From Euonymus europaeus (taxonomy: Eukaryota; Streptophyta; Magnoliopsida; Celastrales; Celastraceae), in assembly GCA_963580455.1 (NCBI GenBank), contig OY756966.1, positions 14,325,001 through 14,389,000 of the forward strand: DNA of 64,000 nucleotides, read 5' to 3'. The position numbers were made by a program, and so were the translations under genes. Within the stretch, counting starts at the first letter, position 1, and each line of letters opens with the position of its first letter. The notes below the pieces were generated by a model. It was not told where the DNA came from. It was given only the letters and a program-made list of their open reading frames with translations, and ran no database searches. Shown here in pieces: positions 38,801 to 51,900 of this stretch.

Positions 38801-40330
38801 CAACTTCGGACTATCAAAGTTACTCGGAATAGACTTTTAATTGTTCTTCTATGTCAAATTTTACGAGTATAAGCTTCCTACATTATTTCGATGCCAAAAC
38901 ACCAACTTTCTATGAGAAATGGACAAAACCGTTAAAAGCTCCTCCATAGAGAGAGTTGAGCAACTTCAGACTATCGAAGTTGCTCGGGATAGACTTTTAA
39001 TTGTCCTTCTATGTCAAATTTTACGGGTATAAGCTTCCTACATTATTTCGATGTCATAAAACCAATTTTCTATGACAAATGGACAAAACCGTTAAAAGCT
39101 CCTCCATAGAGAGAGTTGAGCAACTTCAGACTATCAAAGTTGCTCGGGATAGCTTTTTAATTGTTCTTCTATGTCAAATTTTACGAGTATAAGCTTCATA
39201 GATTATTTCGAGTCCAAAACACCGACGTTATATGACAAATAGACAAAACCGTTAAAAGCTCCTTCATAGAGAGAGTTTTGAAACTTCGGACTATCAAAGT
39301 TGTTCGGGATAGACTTTTTATTGTTCTTCTACATCAAATTTTACGAGTATAAGCTTCCTACATTATTTCGATGCCAAAAAACCAACTTTCTATGACAAAT
39401 GGACAAAACCGTTAAAAGCTCCTCCATAGAAAGAGTTGAGCAACTTCGGACTATCAAAGTTGCTCGGAATAGACTTTTAATTGTCCTTCTATGTCAAATT
39501 TTACGAGTATAAGCTTCCTACATTATTTCGATGCCAAAAAACCAACTTTCTATGACAAATGGACAAAACCGTTAAAAGCTCCTCCATAGAGAGAGTTGAG
39601 CAACTTCGGACTATCAAAGTTGCTCGGAATAGACCTTTAATTGTTCTTCTATGTCAAATTTTACGAGTATAAGCTTCCTGCATTATTTCGATGTCAAAAA
39701 ACCAACTCTCTATGACAAATGGACAAAACCGTTAAAAGCTCCTCCATAGAGAGAGTTGAGCAACTTCAGACTATCAAAGTTGCTCGGGATAGACTTTTAA
39801 TTGTTCTTCTATGTCAAATTTTACGAGTATAAGCTTCCTACATTATTTCGATTCCAAAAAACCAACTTTCTATGACAAATAGACAAAACCGTTAAAAGCT
39901 CCTCCATAGAGAGAGTTGAGCAACTTCGGACTATCAAAGTTGTTCGGGATAGAATTTTTATTCTTCTTCTACGTCAAATTTTTCGAGTATATGCTTCCTA
40001 CAATATTTCGATGCCAAAACACCAACTTTCTATGACAAATGGACAAAACCGTTAAAAGCTCCTCCATAGAGAGAGTTGAGCAACTTCGGACTATCAAAGT
40101 TGCTCGGGATAGACTTTTAATTGTTCTTCTATGTCAAATTTTATGAGTATAAGCTTCCTACATTATTTCGATGTCAAAAAACCAACTTTCTATGACAAAT
40201 GGACAAAACCGTTAAAAGCTCCTCCATAGAGAGAGTTGAGCAACTTCAGACTATCAAAGTTGCTCGGGATAGACTTTTAATTGTTCTTCTATGTCAAATT
40301 TTACGAGTATAAGCTTCCTACATTATTTCG
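37870..40330 (+). repeat. Duplicated block, left copy (shift ~8,295 bp)
   Basis: This block matches about 46,165-48,625. Anchors: accgacgtta at 39,221 and 47,516; ttcttcttct at 39,961 and 48,256; the gatgtcataa unit; and gggatagcttttt on both sides. It overlaps the 3,515-bp-shift block, so the region has a history of overlapping copying events. Edges are approximate. Confidence 0.75.
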
Positions 40331-42315
40331 ATGCCAAAACACCAACTTTCTATGAGAAATGGACAAAACCGTTAAAACCTCCTCCATAGAGAGAGTTGAG
40401 CAACTTCAGACTATCGAAGTTGCTCGGGATAGACTTTTAATTGTCCTTCTATGTCAAATTTTACGGGTATAAGCTTCCTAATTATTTCGATGTCAAAAAA
40501 CCAATTTTCTATGACAAATGGACAAAACCGTTAAAAGCTCCTCCATAGAGAGAGTTGAGCAACTTCGGACAATCAAAGTTGCTCGGAATAGACCTTTAAT
40601 TGTTCTTCTATGTCAAATTTTACGAGTATAAGCTTCGTGCATAATTTCGATGTCAAAAAACCAACTCTCTATGACAAATGGACAAAACCGTTAAAAGCTC
40701 CTCCATAGAGAGAGTTGAGCAACTTCAGACTATCAAAGTTGCTCGGGATAGACTTTTAATTGTTCTTCTATGTCAAATTTTACGAGTATAAGCTTCCTAC
40801 ATTATTTCGATGCCAAAAAACCAACTTTCTATGACAAATAGACAAAACCATTAAAAGCTCCTCCATAGAGAGAGTTGAGCAACTTCGGACTATCAAAGTT
40901 GCTCGGAATAGACCTTTAATTGTTCTTCTATGTCAAATTTTACGAGTATAAGCTTCCTGCATTATTTCGATGTCAAAAAACCAACTCTCTATGACAAATG
41001 GACAAAACCGTTAAAAGCTCCTCCATAGAGAGAGTTGAGCAACTTCAGACTATCAAAGTTGCTCGGGATAGACTTTTAATTGTTCTTCTATGTCAAATTT
41101 TACGAGTATAAGCTTCCTACATTATTTCGATGCCAAAAAACCAACTTTCTATGACAAATAGACAAAACCGTTAAAAGCTCCTCCATAGAGAGAGTTGAGC
41201 AACTTCGGACTACCAAAGTTGTTCGGGATAGACTTTTTATTGTTCTTCTACGTCAAATTTTTCAGCTATATGCTTCCTACATTATTTCGATGCCAAAACA
41301 CCAACTTTCTATGACAAATGGACAAAACCGTTAAAAGCTCCTCCATAGAGAGAGTTGAGCAACTTCGGACTATCAAAGTTGCTCGGGATAGACTTTTAAT
41401 TGTTCTTCTATGTCAAATTTTATGAGTATAAGCTTCCTACATTATTTCGATGTCAAAAAACCAACTTTCTATGACAAATGGACAAAACCGTTAAAAGCTC
41501 CTCCATAGAGAGAGTTGAGCAACTTCAGACTATCAAAGTTGCTCGGGATAGACTTTTAATTGTTCTTCTATGTCAAATTTTACGAGTATAAGCTTCATAG
41601 ATTATTTCGAGTCCAAAACACCAACGTTCTATGACAAATAGACAAAAACGGTAAAAGCTCCTCCATAGAGAGAGTTGAGCAATTTCGGACTATCGAAGTT
41701 GCTCGGAATAGACTTTTAATTGTCCTTCTATGTCAAATTTTACGAGTATAAGCTTCCTACATTATTTCGATGCCAAAAAACCAACTTTCTATGACAAATG
41801 GACAAAACCGTTAAAAGCTCCTCCATAGAGAGTTGAGCAACTTCGGACTATGAAAGTTGCTCGGAATAGACTTTTAATTGTTCTTCTATGTCAAATTTTA
41901 TGAGTATAAGCTTCCTACATTATTTCGATGCCAAAACACCAACTTTCTATGACAAATAGACAAAACCGTTAAAAGCTCCTCCATAGAGAGTTGAGCAACT
42001 TCGGACTATCAAAGTTGCTCGGGATAGACTTTTAATTGTTCTTCTATGTCAAATTTTACGAGTATAAGCTTCCTACATTATTTCGATGCCAAAACACCAA
42101 CTTTCTATGACAAATATACAAAACCGTTAAAAGCTCCTCCATAGAGAGAGTTGAGCAACTTCGGACTATCAAAGTTGCTCGGGATAGACTTTTTATTTTT
42201 CTTCTACGTCAAATTTTACGAGTATATGCTTCCTACATTATTTCGATGCCAAAACACCAACTTTCTATGACAAATGGACGAAACCGTTAAAAGCTCCTCC
42301 ATAGAGAGAGTTGAG
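40265..42315 (+). repeat. Duplicated block, right copy (shift 3,515 bp)
   Basis: Counterpart of 36,750-38,800. It has private changes such as ttcagctata (where the left copy has ttcgagtata) and aaacggtaaaag in the M monomer. The latter is shared with later M monomers (43,880, 44,200, 46,110, 46,430), so this version was the source for those. Confidence 0.75.
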
Positions 42316-43120
42316 CAACTTCGGACCATCGAAGTTGCTCGGGATAGACTTTTAATTGTTCTTCTATGTCAAATTTTACGAGTATAAGCTTCCTACATTA
42401 TTTCGATGCCAAAAAACCAACTTTCTATGACAAATGGACAAAACCGTTAAAAGCTCCTCCATAGAGAGTTGAGCAACTTCGGACTATGAAAGTTGCTCGG
42501 AATAGACTTTTAATTGTTCTTCTATGTCAAATTTACGAGTATAAGCTTCCTACATTATTTCGATGCCAAAAAACCAACTTTCTATGACAAATAGACAAAA
42601 CCGTTAAAAGCTCCTCCATAGAGAGAGTTGAGCAACTTCGGACTACCAAAGTTGTTCGGGATAGACTTTTTATTGTTCTTCTACGTCAAATTTTTCGGCT
42701 ATATGCTTCCTACATTATTTCGATGCCAAAACACCAACTTTCTATGACAAATGGACAAAACCGTTAAAAGCTCCTCCATAGAGAGTTGAGCAACTTCGGA
42801 CCATCGAAGTTGCTCGGGATAGACTTTTAATTGTTCTTCTATGTCAAATTTTACGAGTATAAGCTTCCTACATTATTTCGATGCCAAAAAACCAACTTTC
42901 TATGACAAATGGACAAAACCGTTAAAAGCTCCTCCATAGAGAGTTGAGCAACTTCGGACTATGAAAGTTGCTCGGAATAGACTTTTAATTGTTCTTCTAT
43001 GTCAAATTTTACGAGCATAAGCTTCCTACATTATTTCGATGCCAAAAAACCAACTTTCTATGACAAATAGACAAAACCGTTAAAAGCTCCTCCATAGAGA
43101 GAGTTGAGCAACTTCGGACT
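42160..43120 (+). repeat. Local trimer duplication (shift ~475 bp)
   Basis: The run 'perfect 10-bp dyad with cggaccatcgaag', 'GA-deleted unit with actatgaaag', 'unit with actaccaaag', then 'unit with tttcggctata' occurs twice. The dyad anchor is at 42,321 and 42,796. The shift is three monomers minus a few bases and reflects the small deletions within the units. Confidence 0.75.
42313..42340. repeat. Extended 10-bp dyad copy
   Basis: The arms are GAGCAACTTC and GAAGTTGCTC with an 8-nt spacer (ggaccatc), a perfect 10-bp inverted repeat. Equivalent perfect copies are at 42,788-42,815, at 33,207-33,234, and at 11,949-11,976 just before a K monomer. The change that creates the extra pair is aaag to gaag in the right arm. 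It occurs on more than one monomer background, either by recurrent mutation or by spread through gene conversion. Confidence 0.75.
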
Positions 43121-43299
43121 ACCAAAGTTGTTCGGGATAGACTTTTTATTGTTCTTCTACGTCAAATTTTTCGGCTATATGCTTCCTACATTATTTCGAT
43201 GCCAAAACACCAACTTTCTATGACAAATGGACAAAACCGTTAAAAGCTCCTCCATAGAGAGAGTTGAGCAACTTCGGACTATCAAAGTTGCTCGGGATA

Positions 43300-44785
43300 G
43301 ACTTTTAATTTTTCTTCTATGTCAAATTTTATGAGTATAAGCTTCCTCCATTATTTCGATGTCAAAAAACCAACTTTCTATGACAAATGGACAAAACCGT
43401 TAAAAGCTCCTCCATAGAGAGAGTTGAGCAACTTCAGACTATCAAAGTTGCTCGGGATAGACTTTTAATTGTTCTTCTATGTCAAATTTTACGAGTATAA
43501 GCTTCCTACATTATTTCGATGCCAAAAAACCAACTTTCTATGACAAATAGACAAAACCATTAAAAGCTCCTCCATAGAGAGAGTTGAGCAACTTCGGACT
43601 ATCAAAGTTGCTCGGAATAGACCTTTAATTGTTCTTCTATGTCAAATTTTACGAGTATAAGCTTCCTGCATTATTTCGATGTCAAAAAACCAACTTTCTA
43701 TGACAAATGGACAAAACCGTTAAAAGCTCCTCCATAGAGAGAGTTGAGCAACTTCAGACTATCAAAGTTGCTCGGGATAGACTTTTAATTGTTCTTCTAT
43801 GTCAAATTTTACGAGTATAAGCTTCATAGATTATTTCGAGTCCAAAACACCAACGTTCTATGACAAATAGACAAAAACGGTAAAAGCTCCTCCATAGAGA
43901 GAGTTGAGCAATTTCGGACTATCGAAGTTGCTCGGAATAGACTTTTAATTGTCCTTCTATGTCAAATTTTATGAGTATAAGCTTCCTACATTATTTCGAT
44001 GTCAAAAAACCAACTTTCTATGACAAATAGACAAAACCGTTAAAAGCTCCTCCATAGAGAGAGTTGAGCAACTTCAGACTATCAAAGTTGCTCGGGATAG
44101 ACTTTTAATTGTTCTTCTATGTCAAATTTTACGAGTATAAGCTTCATAGATTATTTCGAGTCCAAAACACCAACGTTCTATGACAAATAGACAAAAACGG
44201 TAAAAGCTCCTCCATAGAGAGAGTTGAGCAATTTCGGACTATCGAAGTTGCTCGGAATAGACTTTTAATTGTCCTTCTATGTCAAATTTTACGAGTATAA
44301 GCTTCCTACATTATTTCGATGCCAAAAAACCAACTTTCTATGACAAATGGACAAAACCGTTAAAAGCTCCTCCATAGAGAGTTGAGCAACTTCGGACTAT
44401 GAAAGTTGCTCGGAATAGACTTTTAATTGTTCTTCTATGTCAAATTTACGAGTATAAGCTTCCTACATTATTTCGATGCCAAAACACCAACTTTCTATGA
44501 CAAATAGACAAAACCGTTAAAAGCTCCTCCATAGAGAGTTGAGCAACTTCGGACTATCAAAGTTGCTCGGGATAGACTTTTAATTGTTCTTCTATGTCAA
44601 ATTTTACGAGTATAAGCTTCCTACATTATTTCGATGCCAAAACACCAACTTTCTATGACAAATATACAAAACCGTTAAAAGCTCCTCCATAGAGAGAGTT
44701 GAGCAACTTCGGACTATCAAAGTTGTTCGGGATAGACTTTTTATTTTTCTTCTACGTCAAATTTTACGAGTATATGCTTCCTACA
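43300..44785 (+). repeat. Duplicated block, left copy (shift 2,232 bp)
   Basis: This block matches 45,532-47,017. Anchors: taatttttcttct at 43,307 and about 45,539; agacaaaaccat at 43,550 and 45,782; aaaaacggtaaaag at 43,873 and 46,105; and the shortened caaatttacg near 44,440 and 46,672. The shift is 14 monomers minus 8 bp, consistent with several GA-deleted and base-lost monomers in between. Confidence 0.8.
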
Positions 44786-45531
44786 TTATTTCGATGCCAA
44801 AAAACCAACTTTCTATGACAAATAGACAAAACCATTAAAAGCTCCTCCATAGAGAGAGTTGAGCAACTTCGGACTATCAAAGTTGCTCGGAATAGACCTT
44901 TAATTGTTCTTCTATGTCAAATTTTACGAGTATAAGCTTCCTGCATTATTTCGATGTCAAAAAACCAACTTTCTATGACAAATGGACAAAACCGTTAAAA
45001 GCTCCTCCATAGAGAGTTGAGCAACTTCGGACTATGAAAGTTGCTCGGAATAGACTTTTAATTGTTCTTCTATGTCAAATTTACGAGTATATGCTTCCTA
45101 CATTATTTCGATGCCAAAACAACAACTTTCTATGACAAATGGACAAAACCGTTAAAAGCTCCTCCATAGAGAGAGTTGAGCAATTTCGGACTATCAAAGT
45201 TACTCGGAATAGACTTTTAATTGTTCTTCTATGTCAAATTTTACGAGTATAAGCTTCCTACATTATTTCGATGCCAAAACACCAACTTTCTATGAGAAAT
45301 GGACAAAACCGTTAGAAGCTCCTCCATAGAGATAGTTGAGCAACTTCAGACTATCGAAGTTGCTCGGGATAGACTTTTAATTGTCCTTCTATGTCAAATT
45401 TTACGGGTATAAGCTTCCTACATTATTTCGATGTCATAAAACCAATTTTCTATGACAAATGGACAAAACCGTTAAAAGCTCCTCCATAGAGAGAGTTGAG
45501 CAACTTCGGACTATCAAAGTTGCTCGGGATA

Positions 45532-47017
45532 GACTTTTAATTTTTCTTCTATGTCAAATTTTATGAGTATAAGCTTCCTACATTATTTCGATGTCAAAAA
45601 ACCAACTTTCTATGACAAATGGACAAAACCGTTAAAAGCTCCTCCATAGAGAGAGTTGAGCAACTTCAGACTATCAAAGTTGCTCGGGATAGACTTTTAA
45701 TTGTTCTTCTATGTCAAATTTTACGAGTATAAGCTTCCTACATTATTTCGATGCCAAAAAACCAACTTTCTATGACAAATAGACAAAACCATTAAAAGCT
45801 CCTCCATAGAGAGAGTTGAGCAACTTCGGACTATCAAAGTTGCTCGGAATAGACCTTTAATTGTTCTTCTATGTCAAATTTTACGAGTATAAGCTTCCTG
45901 CATTATTTCGATGTCAAAAAACCAACTTTCTATGACAAATGGACAAAACCGTTAAAAGCTCCTCCATAGAGAGAGTTGAGCAACTTCAGACTATCAAAGT
46001 TGCTCGGGATAGACTTTTAATTGTTCTTCTATGTCAAATTTTACGAGTATAAGCTTCATAGATTATTTCGAGTCCAAAACACCAACGTTCTATGACAAAT
46101 AGACAAAAACGGTAAAAGCTCCTCCATAGAGAGAGTTGAGCAATTTCGGACTATCGAAGTTGCTCGGAATAGACTTTTAATTGTCCTTCTATGTCAAATT
46201 TTATGAGTATAAGCTTCCTACATTATTTCGATGTCAAAAAACCAACTTTCTATGACAAATGGACAAAACCGTTAAAAGCTCCTCCATAGAGAGAGTTGAG
46301 CAACTTCAGACTATCAAAGTTGCTCGGGAAAGACTTTTAATTGTTCTTCTATGTCAAATTTTACGAGTATAAGCTTCATAGATTATTTCGAGTCCAAAAC
46401 ACCAACGTTCTATGACAAATAGACAAAAACGGTAAAAGCTCCTCCATAGAGAGAGTTGAGCAATTTCGGACTATCGAAGTTGCTCGGAATAGACTTTTAA
46501 TTGTCCTTCTATGTCAAATTTTACGAGTATAAGCTTCCTACATTATTTCGATGCCAAAAAACCAACTTTCTATGACAAATGGACAAAACAGTTAAAAGCT
46601 CCTCCATAGAGAGTTGAGCAACTTCGGACTATGAAAGTTGCTCGGAATAGACTTTTAATTGTTCTTCTATGTCAAATTTACGAGTATAAGCTTCCTACAT
46701 TATTTCGATGCCAAAACACCAACTTTCTATGACAAATAGACAAAACCGTTAAAAGCTCCTCCATAGAGAGTTGAGCAACTTCGAACTATCAAAGTTGCTC
46801 GGGATAGACTTTTAATTGTTCTTCTATGTTAAATTTTACGAGTATAAGCTTCCTACATTATTTCGATGCCAAAACACCAACTTTCTATGACAAATAGACA
46901 AAACCGTTAAAAGCTCCTCCATAGAGAGAGTTGAGCAACTTCGGACTATCAAAGTTGTTCGGGATAGACTTTTTATTTTTCTTCTACGTCAAATTTTACG
47001 AGTATATGCTTCCTACA
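45532..47017 (+). repeat. Duplicated block, right copy (shift 2,232 bp)
   Basis: Counterpart of 43,300-44,785, with few substitutions (for example gggaaagac for gggatagac, aaaacagtt for aaaaccgtt, atgttaaatt). Past 47,017 the two copies diverge: the right copy continues as the ~8,295-bp-shift block. Confidence 0.78.
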
Positions 47018-48625
47018 TTATTTCAATGCCAAAACACCAACTTTCTATGACAAATGGACAAAACCGTTAAAAGCTCCTCCATAGAGAGAGTTGAGCAACT
47101 TCGGACTATCAAAGTTACTCGGAATAGACTTTTAATTGTTCTTCTATATCAAATTTTACGAGTATAAGCTTCCTACATTATTTCGATGCCAAAACACCAA
47201 CTTTCTATGAGAAATGGACAAAACCGTTAAAAGCTCCTCCATAGAGAGAGTTGAGCAACTTCAGACTATCGAAGTTGCTCGGGATAGACTTTTAATTGTC
47301 CTTCTATGTCAAATTTTACGGGTATAAGCTTCCTACATTATTTCGATGTCATAAAACCAATTTTCTATGACAAATGGACAAAACCGTTAAAAGCTCCTCC
47401 ATAGAGAGAGTTGAGCAACTTCAGACTATCAAAGTTGCTCGGGATAGCTTTTTAATTGTTCTTCTATGTCAAATTTTACGAGTATAAGCTTCATAGATTA
47501 TTTCGAGTCCAAAACACCGACGTTATATGACAAATAGACAAAACCGTTAAAAGCTCCTTCATAGAGAGAGTTGAGCAACTTCGGACTATCAAAGTTGTTC
47601 GGGATAGACTTTTTATTGTTCTTCTACGTCAAATTTTACGAGTATAAGCTTCCTACATTATTTCGATGCCAAAAAACCAACTTTCTATGACAAATGGACA
47701 AAACCGTTAAAAGCTCCTCCATAGAGAGAGTTGAGCAACTTCGGACTATCAAAGTTGCTCGGAATAGACTTTTAATTGTCCTTCTATGTCAAATTTTATG
47801 AGTATAAGCTTCCTACATTATTTCGATGCCAAAAAACCAACTTTCTATGACAAATGGACAAAACCGTTAAAAGCTCCTCCATAGAGAGAGTTGAGCAACT
47901 TCGGACTATCAAAGTTGCTCGGAATAGACCTTTAATTGTTCTTCTATGTCAAATTTTACGAGTATAAGCTTCCTGCATTATTTCGATTTAAAAAAACCAA
48001 CTCTCTATGACAAATGGACAAAACCGTTAAAAGCTCCTCCATAGAGAGAGTTGAGCAACTTCAGACTATCAAAGTTGCTCGGGATAGACTTTTAATTGTT
48101 CTTCTATGTCAAATTTTACGAGTATAAGCTTCCTACATTATTTCGATTCCAAAAAACCAACTTTCTATGACAAATAGACAAAACCGTTAAAAGCTCCTCC
48201 ATAGAGAGAGTTGAGCAACTTCGGACTATCAAAGTTGTTCGGGATAGACTTTTTATTCTTCTTCTACGTCAAATTTTTCGAGTATATGCTTCCTACATTA
48301 TTTCGATGCCAAAACACCAACTTTCTACGACAAATGGACAAAACCGTTAAAAGCTCCTCCATAGAGAGAGTTGAGCAACTTCGGACTATCAAAGTTGCTC
48401 GGGATAGACTTTTAATTGTTCTTCTATGTCAAATTTTATGAGTATAAGCTTCCTACATTATTTCGATGTCAAAAAACCAACTTTCTATGACAAATGGACA
48501 AAACCGTTAAAAGCTCCTCCATAGAGAGAGTGGAGCAACTTCAGACTATCAAAGTTGCTCGGGATAGACTTTTAATTGTTCTTCTATGTCAAATTTTACG
48601 AGTATAACCTTCCTACATTATTTCG
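46165..48625 (+). repeat. Duplicated block, right copy (shift ~8,295 bp)
   Basis: Counterpart of 37,870-40,330. It differs by a one-base loss in the unit with caaatttacg near 46,675 and by scattered substitutions. Near 48,620 it changes to sequence leading into the expanding HOR. Confidence 0.73.
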
Positions 48626-48903
48626 ATGCCAAAACACCAACGTTCTATGACAAATAGACAAAAACGTTAAAAGCTCCTCCATAGAGAGAGTTGAGCAATT
48701 TCGGACTATCGAAGTTGCTCGGAATAGACTTTTAATTTTCCTTCTATGTCAAATTTTACGAGTATAAGCCTCCTACATTATTTCGATGCCAAAAAACCAA
48801 CTTTCTATGACAAACGGACAAAACCATTAAAAGCTCCTCCATAGAGAGAGTTGAGCAACTTCGGACTATCAAAGTTGCTCGGGATAGACTTTTAATTGTT
48901 CTT

Positions 48904-51900
48904 CTATGTCAAATTTTACGAGTATAAGCTTCCTACATTATTTCGATGCCAAAACACCAACTTTCTATGAGAAATAGACAAAACCGTTAAAAGCTCCTCC
49001 ATAGAGAGAGTTGAGCAACTTCGGACTATCAAAGTTGCTCGGAATAGAATTTTAATTGCTCTTCTATGTCAGATTTTACGAGTATAAGCTTCCTACATTA
49101 TTTCGATGCCTAAAAACCAACTTTCTATGAGAAACGGACAAAACCGTTAAAAGCTCCTCCATAGAGAGAGTAAAGCAACTTCGGACTATCAAAGTTGCTC
49201 GGAATAGACTTTTAATTGTTCTTCTATGTCAAATTTTACGAGTATAAGCTTCCTACATTATTTCGATGCCAAAACACCAACTTTCTATGACAAATAGACA
49301 AAACCGTTAAAAGCTCCTCCATAGAGAGAGTTGAGCAACTTCGGACTATCAAAGTTGTTCGTGATAGACTTTTTATTGTTCTTCTACGTCAAATTTTACG
49401 AGTATATGCTTCCTACATTATTTCGATGCCAAAACACCAACTTTCTATGACAAATGGACAAAACCGTTAAAAGCTCCTCCATAGAGAGAGTTGAGCAACT
49501 TCGGACTATCAAAGTTGCTCGGGATAGACTTTTTATTGTTCTTCTATGTCAAATTTTACGAGTATAAGCTTCCTACATTATTTCGATGCCAAAACACCAA
49601 CTTTCTATGACAAATAGACAAAACCGTTAAAAGCTCCTCCATAGAGAGAGTTGAGCAACTTCGGACTATCAAAGTTGTTCGGGATAGACTTTTTATTGTT
49701 CTTCTACGTCAAATTTTACGAGTATATGCTTCCTACATTATTTCGACGCCAAAACACCAACTTTCTATGACAAATGGACAAAACCGTTAAAAGCTCCTCC
49801 ATAGAGAGAGTTGAGCAACTTCGGACTATCAAAGTTGTTCGGGATAGACTTTTTATTGTTCTTCTACGTCAAATTTTACGAGTATATGCTTCCTACATTA
49901 TTTCGATGCCAAAACACCAACTTTCTATGACAAATGGACAAAACCGTTAAAAGCTCCTCCATAGAGAGAGTTGAGCAACTTCGGACTATCAAAGTTGTTC
50001 GGGATAGACTTTTTATTGTTCTTCTACGTCAAATTTTACGAGTATATGCTTCCTACATTATTTCGATGCCAAAACACCAACTTTCTATGACAAATGGACA
50101 AAACCGTTAAACGCTCCTCCATAGAGAGAGTTGAGCAACTTCGGACTATCAAAGTTGCTCGGAATAGACTTTTAATTGTTCTCCTATGTCAAATTTTACG
50201 AGTATAAGCTTCCTACATTATTTCGATGCCAAAAAACCAACTTTCTATGACAAACGGACAAAACCGTTAAAAGCTCCTCCATAGAGAGAGTTGAGCAACT
50301 TCGGACTATCAAAGTTGCTCGGGATAGACTTTTAATTGTTCTTCTATGTCAAATTTTACGAGTATAAGCTTCCTACATTATTTCGATGCCAAAACACCAA
50401 CTTTCTATGACAAATCGACAAAAATGTTAAAAGCTCCTCCATGGAGAGAGTTGAGAACTTCGGACTATCAAAGTTGTTCGGGACAGACTTTTTATTGTTC
50501 TTCTACGTCAAATTTTACGAGTATATGCTTCCTACATTATTTCGATGCCAAAACACCAACTTTCTATGACAAATGGACAAAACCGTTAAAAGCTCCTCCA
50601 TAGAGAGAGTTGAGCAACTTCGGACTATCAAAGTTGCTCGGAATAGACTTTTAATTGTTCTTCTATGTCAAATTTTACGAGTATAAGCTTCCTACATTAT
50701 TTCGATGCCAAAAAACCAACTTTCAATGACAAACGGACAAAACCATTAAATGCTCCTCCATGGAGAGAGTTGAGCAACTTCGGACTATCAAAGTTGCTCG
50801 GGATAGACTTTTAATTGTTCTTCTATGTCAAATTTTACGAGTATAAGCTTCCTACATTATTTCGATGCCAAAACACCAACTTTCTATGAGAAATAGACAA
50901 AACCGTTAAAAGCTCCTCCATAGAGAGAGTTGAGCAACTTCGGACTATCAAAGTTGCTCGGAATAGAATTTTAATTGCTCTTCTATGTCAGATTTTACGA
51001 GTATAAGCTTCCTACATTATTTCGATGCCTAAAAACCAACTTTCTATGACAAATGGACAAAACCGTTAAAAGCTCCTCCATAGAGAGAGTTGAGCAACTT
51101 CGGACTATCAAAGTTGCTCGGAATAGACTTTTAATTGTTCTTCTATGTCAAATTTTACGAGTATAAGCTTCCTACATTATTTCGATGCCAAAACACCAAC
51201 TTTCTATGACAAATAGACAAAACCGTTAAAAGCTCCTCCATAGAGAGAGTTGAGCAACTTCGGACTATCAAAGTTGTTCGTGATAGACTTTTTATTGTTC
51301 TTCTACGTCAAATTTTACGAGTATATGCTTCCTATATTATTTCGATGCCAATACACCAACTTTCTAGGACAAATGGACAAAACCGTTAAAAGCTCCTCCA
51401 TAGAGAGAGTTGAGCAACTTCGGACTATCAAAGTTGCTCGGGATAGACTTTTAATTTTTCTTCTATGTCAAATTTTACGAGTATAAGCTTCATAGATTAT
51501 TTCGAGTCCAAAACACCAACGTTCTATGACAAATAGACAAAAACGTTAAAAGCTCCTCCATAGAGAGAGTTGGGCAATTTAGGACTATCGAAGTTGCTCG
51601 GAATAGACTTTTAATTGTCCTTCTATGTCAAATTTTACGAGTATAAGCTTCCTACATTATTTCGATGCCAAAAAACCAACTTTCTATGAGAAAGAGACAA
51701 AACCGTTAAAAGCTCCTCCATAGAGAGAGTTGAGCAACTTCGGACTATCAAAGTTTCTCGGAATAGAATTTTAATTGTTCTTCTATGTCAAATTTTACGA
51801 GTATAAGCTTCCTACATTATTTCGATGCCAAAAAACCAACTTTCTATGAGAAAGAGACAAAACCGTTAAAAGCTCCTCCATAGAGAGAGTTGAGCAACTT

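Larger units (their letters stand above)
36000..48903 (+). repeat. K-free satellite region with L, M, N and O classes
   Basis: Dominant classes are L (gttgttcgg, ctacgtc, tatatgcttcc), M (catagattatttcgagt, caacgttc), N (gggtataagc with gatgtcataa or gatgtcaaaa and ccaatttt) and O (gacctttaatt, cctgcatt, gatgtcaaaa, often caactctc). Units with the GA deletion (catagagagttgag) combined with actatgaaag are also common. G, H, I and J classes are absent from most of it. The region is built from overlapping copies of a few blocks and contains no non-satellite DNA. Confidence 0.8.

Noticed and set aside
50346..50603. 85-codon open reading frame recurring at 54,823, 60,100 and 61,379
   Set aside because: The reading frame stays open only because one monomer lost a C (gttgagaactt) and shifted frame. 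It is carried along by HOR copying and encodes only translated satellite.
51250..51486. 78-codon open reading frame recurring at 55,727 and 62,283, and related 76-84-codon frames at 14,185, 15,827, 19,181, 20,298 and 48,211
   Set aside because: All are two-monomer frames created by class variants that remove stop codons. They share peptide sequence only because they are the same satellite.
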